64,000 nucleotides of DNA. It comes from Pseudisothecium myosuroides. Taxonomy: Eukaryota; Streptophyta; Bryopsida; Hypnales; Lembophyllaceae. Positions 57,622-64,000 of the stretch are shown one piece after another; position 1 is the stretch's first letter, and each line of letters starts with the position of its first letter. Made by a program: the position numbers and the translations under genes. Below the pieces are notes generated by a model that saw only the letters and a program-made list of their open reading frames with translations, was not told where the DNA came from and did no database searches. The stretch spans positions 8,621,296 through 8,685,295 of the forward strand of contig OX637292.1 of the NCBI GenBank assembly GCA_951799445.1, written 5' to 3'.

Positions 57622-57840
57622 TCCTTAAACGTCAAGACAAACCTTTTGTGTCTGATGAATGACAAAGAATCTCTTGTGTAGGACAGAAGTGCAACTATTC
57701 ATCCTCGAAATTTTGTTGTGAAAAGGGGAGGTCTTCTACAATGCTTTTGACTTCCAATGAGTGCTTTTGCTATTTCTTAAGTCAATGCTTCACACAATAT
57801 GAAAAGGGATGATTTCTAGGGACACCCCTTCGTCCTTTAA
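57618..57840. mobile_element. TTAA-type MITE, copy 5, abutting copy 4
   Basis: It begins TTTAATCCTTAAACGTCAAG and ends CTTCGTCCTTTAA, followed at once by the CCC of the next element. Copies 4 and 5 are head to tail, sharing one TTA(A) border. Confidence 0.8.
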
Positions 57841-58413
57841 CCCTAGAGCGCTCCGACGTCCATTTTCTGAACGATGAGCAGATTCAGATCCTTGTTTCTG
57901 TTTCATTCCTCCTTGGATGAAAGTCATCCTAATTTTTGGTGATACTTTATCAAGTTGTTGTCCTATCCATCGGTTGGATTTGGTGTTACTAGAATATATA
58001 CATTTCTAAAATTACAAATGTGGAAGTATGTCAAGTGGTCAATTTGCATTGACTTTAGTTCAAAGCTAGATGTGCAAAAATGAGGTCAAAGATGTAAAGG
58101 TCACAAAAATTTCAAAAAATCACCATATGAAGAGAACTTTATTTCAAATCCATTCCAACAAGTTTTACTCAAAAAATGATAATATTTTACTTGTAATTGA
58201 ATTTAGAAGGAATTCTGAAATTTTCTTTTCAAAATTTATAGAAAAAGATTGGTGATAGCATTAGTAGATCTAACCGTACGGATAGAATTTAAAAATCAAA
58301 ATCTACAGCTTTCATTTGTATACCAATTCCAAAATATTCGTCCAAATTGTAGTTTATAATGTTTTTTCTCAAATTGTCAATTTTGGAGATGAATCCAAAC
58401 GTTTAGGGGTTAA
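57837..58413. mobile_element. Second TTAA-bounded element, about 577 bp
   Basis: TTAA then CCCTAGAGCG at the left, and CGTTTAGGGG then TTAA at the right (inverse CCCCTAAACG). The imperfect 10-bp ends have the CCC start and TTAA borders of piggyBac-class elements. The interior is unrelated to the 230-bp family. The ORF at 58070-58255 is unsupported. Confidence 0.5.
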
Positions 58414-58420
58414 GGGTTAA

Positions 58421-61400
58421 TTAACCCTTTTAGGATGTTGGCAGAAAGGCATATGAGAGCCATTCCAACTTATTTTGAGGGCCATTGTTGTATAATCACC
58501 ATTTGGTGACTCTTAAACACATCTTTTTAAGTTGGGATTTTTACTCAACGACCGCTTGCAAGTATTCTTTACAATTCTAAAATCAAAAGTGATTTTGAGG
58601 AAAATAAGATCCGACCAAAAATTAGTGACTGTGCAAGGGTGTTTGGTGCTCTACATACCAAGAGTATACAGTATGAAGTGGGAGAATAAGGGAAAACCAA
58701 CACAAAATTGTTCGTTCAACAACCCTCACACACTTGGTTTGACGCACTTGTAGCGGTGGTAGGTCAAGGTGGACCGGATGTACCGGTGGCCAAGGAAAAT
58801 GGAGCTTCAGCAAGGACAACATTAGCCCATGTAACAAGGTAGTTTAGCTGTAAGAATTTGGTTGAGGAATTTATGAAATTGAAAATCTATGAGGGCAGAA
58901 GTTGATTCACGTAGAAATGCAAATCCAACTTTTCACAAAATACAAAGAAAGGAAGTAAAAATTGTAGGATTATGAAAAGAATTATTACTATGACTATAAT
59001 AATTGAAACATAAATACTTATCAAGTTCTGAAAACCATCTTTTCCAATGAACTTATGAATTACCAATAAAATTAAAAGAAAATGCTAAATATCACTATTG
59101 AACTTTGAGAAGTCTCAAATAATTCAAGTTTAGAAAAATAATACAAATTATCTAAAGTAAGCAAGTGGATTGAATAATAGAAGACAAACATGCCTTCCAA
59201 CACACGCCCTAAAAGGGAAATGTAGACCCAACCTCTTACCAAAAAATGAAAGATTCAAAAACCTCGTTTGTTATGGGGGAAAAAAATCCAAATCTAACTT
59301 CTTTCAAAAATACAAAATGAATGCAAACATAGCCTTCTTCCAGAAAAGGAAAAAAAAATCTAGAACCTAGGTTGTTTCAATCCCGAAACCTAACTTGTTT
59401 TAAAATACAAATTGAATCATAGACACAACCTCAATCTTTAAAAAAAAATCCTGTTGGCTAATTCACATATACTCTTATAGCTTGCATTTTTTCTACACAG
59501 CACTAGTGGTTGGCGCTTGCTAAACTATGCATTTACCATACTATTCTAATTTTATTAGAAATTTCATGCAATAAATAGAATGCAAAGTAAAAACTTCAAT
59601 AAGTCTCTAATTAAAAATTATTAAAATCTTCATATAAATTTTCTTACAAACATGCATACATTGAAATGTAGAATATCAATTTTAATGAATGAAGTATATG
59701 CAATGATGAATACATTAAAAAATATGCATACATTTGAATGTAAAAGAATCCAAATATAAATAGCAAAAATGCTTGAAATATAATTTTATTGTATTTATTG
59801 ATATAGTAGGTTGTCTCAATTGAGACAATGACATCATGTTGAACACCAAAAGATTACAATTGGATGGAAGGGGACATCGCCGAAGCGTGCATGAATCCTA
59901 AACATGCAAAGTTTGAAACAAACTTTTAACTTTTCCATCCACCTCATCAAGGTGTCAATATTTGTAGGAATGTCTTGTAGTTTGCATTTTCTATAGACAA
60001 CATGATTGCTCCCTTTCCAAGGGAAACAATGATATCCGTTCCTAAGAAAATGCCAAGCACAAGGTTCAATGTATTCCAAATGAGAAGTGTTGGGTGGAGA
60101 GGTTGTACTTATATTGAATGTCATAGTCCACCATCCTCAAAAGATATGGGACAAGTTGAACATGCGGCCGCTCATAGTCAAAATGTAGGAATTGTATTCA
60201 TTGTACAATTTTAGACCTAATTTTGGCATAGTAGAATAACTTTCTTCAAAAACTAAAAAAATTGCATAATCAAGCTAAGTTTCATTTCCAAAAGTCTGTT
60301 TGTAATTTTGAGCCTCCAATCAAAAGTTATAGACAAAATTCAAAGAGGGTGTTTGAAAATGTCAAAGAAAATGTCTAGTGATTTTGTTCATAACTTTTTA
60401 TTCAAATCTCGAAATCTCAAACGCTTTTTTGGAGATAAAGGTTAGTGTGATTTATCAACTTCTCTTAGTTCAAAGTTTTTTAAACTAAATTATCCAATCA
60501 TGCCAAAATTAGGTTTGAAGTTCTACATTGAACATGATTGCTACCTATAGTCTTTTGTTTTCAAACTGGTTTTGTATTTTTTTGTAATTGATATCTTTTT
60601 GGTTTCCTATTTCATTCTTATTTCATTTTTCTACATTGTTAAATTTTTGTTTTCATTTTATCACCACTTTTCCGTTGCTTAACCAATTCTTGCTTAAAGT
60701 AATTTTAGTTTGAAACCCCTATTTTTTCCCTACAATTTTTCTTTTGTTTTTTTTCTATTTGCACTTTTTAGTTCTTCACCCTAAACTCTAAATGTTTCCA
60801 TCATTATCTAATGAAAAACTCCCTAATTCACAGTTATGGTTTTATTTGAAATATGAATACTTTTGGATTCTTAAATTCACTCACATTGTTTTAAATTATC
60901 ATTTTATAATAATTGAAGATAAATGGTGGTTCACGACATCCTCTAAAAGTATCATTGGATTTCAATTGGATGAACTAAGCATGTGAATTAGAAGCGGGTA
61001 TGTGACTCCATGACATTTCATCTTTTTCAAATTCCCATTTGTTTCAAAAAATTCCATCATAAAACTCAAATTTCCAATTTAACTAATTATGGATTACTAT
61101 CCAGTTCAAAATTAACATCACATTTGCTAGTAAATGATGAAAATATGATATAAATGTAGTCCAAATATACACTTTTGAGTTAAAATGGATCATAATCATC
61201 ATTTTGGATCAAATACAATTAAAATTAAATTAAAAATAAACAAGTATTAGCTGCGAGCCCATATACTTTCAATTACAAAGAATGTCCATAATTAATAAAT
61301 TTGGAGTTTCAAGCAAGTGCATTGAAGAATTCAAGGCAAACTTGCTTGCCAACACATAATCTCTACAATGCAGTGGATCACGTAGGGCAACTGTTCTTAA

Positions 61401-61699
61401 CTGCTCTTGCCGGTAGCCAAAGAAGTATACATACTTTCCAACATAGTACACTTGATACGATGCCTTCTACAGAAAAGACCTTGTATTCACTACGAATACA
61501 TAGAACATGCTCTTTACGCAAGCATAGCTTCTACCCTTTAATTTTTAATTTTTAGATTTTAATCTCATAATTAGCTCCACAACTTTGCCAAGGTGTTTCT
61601 AGTTTTATGTTTTGTCCAATACGTAAGGGAATTAGCACGAAAATGTCAAATACTGGAAACCGAGGCCCAGGCAGGGTCTCCACATCCTAAAGGGGTTAA
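58421..61699. mobile_element. 3.3-kb TTAA-bounded TIR element without an intact transposase
   Basis: The left end TTAACCCTTTTAGGATGTTG and the right end, inverted TTAACCCCTTTAGGATGTGG, differ at two of 20 positions. No transposase frame survives. The longest internal frame is a 96-codon minus-strand stretch (59834-60124) that I do not recognise and that starts without good context. A foldback (60215-60514) is nested inside. It may be a decayed or non-autonomous piggyBac-like element, or a chance pairing of two separate ends. Confidence 0.5.
60215..60514. repeat. 300-bp foldback, related to 42430-42800
   Basis: ACCTAATTTTGGCATAGTAG at the left pairs with its inverse (ATGCCAAAATTAGGT) at the right. 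The arms share GCCTCCAATCAAAAGTTATA and TTTTTTGGAGAT with the copy in the CACTA element. The centre lies near 60365. There is no coding capacity. Confidence 0.85.
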
Positions 61700-62640
61700 G
61701 GGTTAATTCCCGTGTGCATGTCGAAATTAGTGTGAAAGGTCAAGAAGACAGTAGCGTGGTCGAGTGCGCACCAGCTTGGAATTGGAAATCTCAGTGAGCA
61801 GGATCATCAGTTTCAGAGACCCGAAGAAACCAAGGCGCTGCTTCTTCTTCCTCTTCGTCGTCTTCTCCGTCTTTCTCTCTTTCATGCGCATATTCGAGCG
61901 ACTACGGCACTCTGGCCCCACAGCATTTGTCTTTCTCTCGCACTTATTAGCTTGGATTCGCTTGTTCTCGCAGCCGAAACGAAGCCGAAACGAGTGAGCT
62001 TCATCACAGATTAGGCAAACCACTCCTCGTCGTGTGTTGAAAGGCTCACTCACGAAAGCGCGTGCAGGGAATAGCAGCTTAGTGACGACCGTGGCGGAGA
62101 TTACCAGAAATTGCACTTGGGTCCTTTTTTTCCGCCTTTTGTTTTTCTCTCCCCTGTTTTTCTGGTATCAAATTCGTTGCGGATCTACTTGAGTTGGAAA
62201 GAAGAGGGAACCCTAAGATACGCAATATTTGCCCCTTGAGTGAATTCCAAGATCGTGTGCACGGAAACTAGAACGACAGCGGTGTCGAAGTCGATCGTGC
62301 ATGGCATTGGTAGAATGAGGCGCGTTCAGAGGTGCTGCATTGGCGGAATCAGCGGATTGATCTGAGATCTGAACTACGGAATAGGTTGTCCAAAGATTGA
62401 AGGCGGAATCGAGATCAAGAATATGCAGGAGCCCTAGCTGCAGGTTTTTGGGTCAAGGAGATGCGAGGAATCGGACATGAGCGAGAGAAAGCAGTGAAGT
62501 TCGTTTTGGAATAAAGCCACGGGGGTGTCGAAAGATTGAAGGAGGGAATCGAGAACAAGAATATGTAGGAGGTTTTGGTCAGGGCGATGCGAAGAATAGG
62601 ACGTTAACAAGAGGAAGCAGGGATTCATTAGGTTAGGAGG
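61700..62640 (+). promoter_or_regulatory. Promoter and 5' leader of the GT14 gene, with a tandem duplication
   Basis: The DNA is of balanced composition. The minus-strand frame at 61727-62116 lacks recognisable similarity and is probably chance. Positions 62392-62494 and 62531-62622 are a duplicated segment (AAAGATTGAAGG, AATCGAGAWCAAGAATATG, AGATGCGARGAATMGGAC) at a period of about 139 bp. It lies directly before the start codon and contains upstream ATGs. Confidence 0.45.
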
Positions 62641-63228
62641 ATGCAAGGGGAGAGCAAGAGGCTGTTGAGCCGAGATGTAGAGGAGGGAGAACAGCAGCAG
62701 CAACAAAAACAACTGCAACAACAACAGCAACATCTACAACAGCAACTACAGCAGCAACAAACAGCAAGGTCAGCGGCAGGGAAAGCGCAATCCCAGAAGC
62801 GAGAATGGCCGTCGAAGCTCCGGAACATCTTCTTCTTCTTCATCTTTCTTGGCACGGGCGTGCTCATCGGCTTGGTCGGATCCTCCCTCCTCCCTCTCAA
62901 CACGGACATGTCCTCCTACTTCACGGGATTCGCTCCCTCGTCCTCCGTGGTGTTCGACTCCATGTTTCCCGTGCAGCATGGCATGGAGGACGAGGAGCTG
63001 CTGTGGCGATCGTCCATGGTACCCCAGCGTCGTGAGAAGCCTGCCCAAGGGAAGAAGAAGATTGCGTTCATGTTCCTCACGGCGGGTCCTTTGCCGTTGG
63101 CGTCCATCTGGGAAGCCTTCTTTCGAGGCCAAGAGGGACTGTACTCGGTTTACGTCCATTCGCATCCGAACCATCAGCCGGAATTCTCCAAAGGCTCGGT
63201 GTTCTTTGGACGGCACATTCCTAGCCAG
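62641..63228 (+). CDS. GT14 (DUF266, core-2/I-branching-like) glycosyltransferase, first exon only
   Basis: This is a type II Golgi membrane glycosyltransferase of the plant DUF266/GT14 group. The exon encodes 196 residues and ends at a perfect donor (AGCCAG|GTAAGT, phase 0). The rest of the gene lies beyond the window. Residues 18-40 form an uninterrupted Gln-rich tract (Gln with one Lys, His and a few Leu), followed by a basic patch and a single membrane anchor at about 61-84 ([20 protein letters not shown]). The luminal part begins the catalytic domain with [34 protein letters not shown] and [11 protein letters not shown], which matches the family start. The start is the first ATG of the frame. 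Activity and acceptor are unknown for most plant members. Confidence 0.88.
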
Positions 63229-64000
63229 GTAAGTGCTGGTTCTTGTGATCAAATTTTCTAGGTGTTGAGTCTGTACGTTGAGCGTCAAGCATGAGCTGAG
63301 TATATTTGTTGAGCATCAAGCATGAGCTGAGTCTGTTTATTGAGCATCAAGCATGAGATGAGTCTGTTTGGTGAGCATCAAGCATGAGATGAGTCCTTTT
63401 TCTTAGAAGAAGAAGAATTGCGCTTCTTTCCTGTGAATTTCTGTATCACATTGCAATCACCAGTATGCGAAACGCATTGTTCATAGCTACAGTTTTGATA
63501 ATGGTTATTAAAGTGTAGTGTAGAGTTTACCCATCCTCCAAAAGGGGGATTGTAGTTCTTGTAAGCCCACTATGTTGTGCATTTTGAACAAACAGACTCT
63601 TAATTCATGAACACAAGTTCTCTCTCTCATATGCTCAAATCATTGTTTTATTTTGGTTGGTTGGGAATGATCTGATTGTCATTCCGGTTTCTCTCTTTTA
63701 TTAGTGCTGGTTTCACGTAGTTTTAGGACTCTGCAATTGAAAATGAAATTTGAGCTAGTGCACTAAGTGACGCGGCTACATACCATATGGGTCAGGAGTA
63801 GTTTAAAGGATCCAGGGTTTTTGTGTAAAGTTTTGATTAAACCCTGAGCGGGACAGCCTACACGACCTAGCATCCATCCTGGCCTTATTACAAGCCCACT
63901 TCATTAGGGTTTTTGATTTATGAGGATCTTAAAAAATGCGTCCAGAAATTGGAATGAGAGGTCTTCATCTGTGGGATCTTGAAAGCATTTTTCTTGGAGG
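63229..64000 (+). other. First intron of the GT14 gene, cut by the window end
   Basis: This stretch is T-rich and stop-dense. No second exon of the family (expected to begin with a VVEWG-like segment) was found before 64000. It contains the minisatellite at 63275-63396. Confidence 0.6.
63275..63396. repeat. 31-33-bp intronic minisatellite, four units
   Basis: TTGAGCATCAAGCATGAGCT followed by GAGTCTGTTT repeats four times (about 63278, 63310, 63341, 63372), directly downstream of the first exon's splice donor. Confidence 0.9.

Noticed and set aside
59834..60124. Transposase fragment in the 3.3-kb TTAA element
   Set aside because: The 96-codon frame shows no catalytic motif or similarity I can recognise, so it was not called a transposase.
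61727..62116. 129-codon minus-strand gene upstream of GT14
   Set aside because: It is a basic, low-complexity peptide with no recognisable domain, lying in the probable promoter of GT14.
62628..63288. Minus-strand Cys- and Leu-rich frames
   Set aside because: They are antisense to the CAG/CAA tract and GT14 exon; poly-Cys and poly-Leu are mirror products of poly-Gln.

Overview
This is nuclear DNA from a land plant: split genes with canonical GT/AG introns, a plant EXO70A-type exocyst gene, a plant-type DUF266/GT14 glycosyltransferase and many plant-style DNA transposons. Low gene density, compact multi-exon genes and plant proteins mixed with an ISN1-family nucleotidase suggest a seed-free plant, perhaps a moss. 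The species cannot be fixed from the window alone. No organellar or bacterial genes, rRNA or CRISPR were seen.

Layout. 0-3.6 kb: a lineage-specific gene of unknown function on the minus strand, with a coiled coil and a degenerate RING-like region. It carries an in-frame stop, and a large minisatellite fills one intron. 3.7-8.6 kb: a repeat-rich segment flanked by a 94/95-bp direct repeat, with a TATA box but no recognisable retroelement proteins. 8.6-17.2 kb: mostly non-coding, with a 1.8 kb palindromic (foldback) TTAA element. 17.2-19.1 kb: an intronless IMP-specific 5'-nucleotidase (ISN1) gene, minus strand. 20-21.7 kb: two MITEs and a third element end. 22.0-28.3 kb: a complete 12-exon EXO70A-like gene (637 aa), minus strand, with tandemly repeated upstream DNA to 30.7 kb. 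31-34 kb: nested MITEs and tandem repeats. 35.6-36.9 kb: a two-exon alpha/beta hydrolase, plus strand. 37-47 kb: an AT-rich transposon graveyard, including a CACTA element inserted into the end of another. 48.7-52.1 kb: a seven-exon mitochondrial carrier (359 aa), plus strand, convergent with a single-exon FAM32A-like gene (52.8-53.3 kb, minus strand). 54.7-61.7 kb: a dense run of TIR elements, including a pogo/Tigger-like MITE and several TTAA-flanked (piggyBac-like) elements. 62.6 kb to the end: the first exon of a GT14-like glycosyltransferase, plus strand.

The genes do not form a pathway. They are ordinary housekeeping genes (exocytosis, purine salvage, mitochondrial transport, splicing, Golgi glycosylation) separated by transposons. 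The most notable items are a recurrent family of TTAA-flanked, CCC-initiated inverted-repeat elements, a provable MITE-in-TIR nested insertion, a CACTA-in-CACTA nest carrying a tRNA-like sequence, and an ISN1 gene in a plant genome with a duplicated linker. Gene models come from reading frames and splice sites only; no transcript or database evidence was available.
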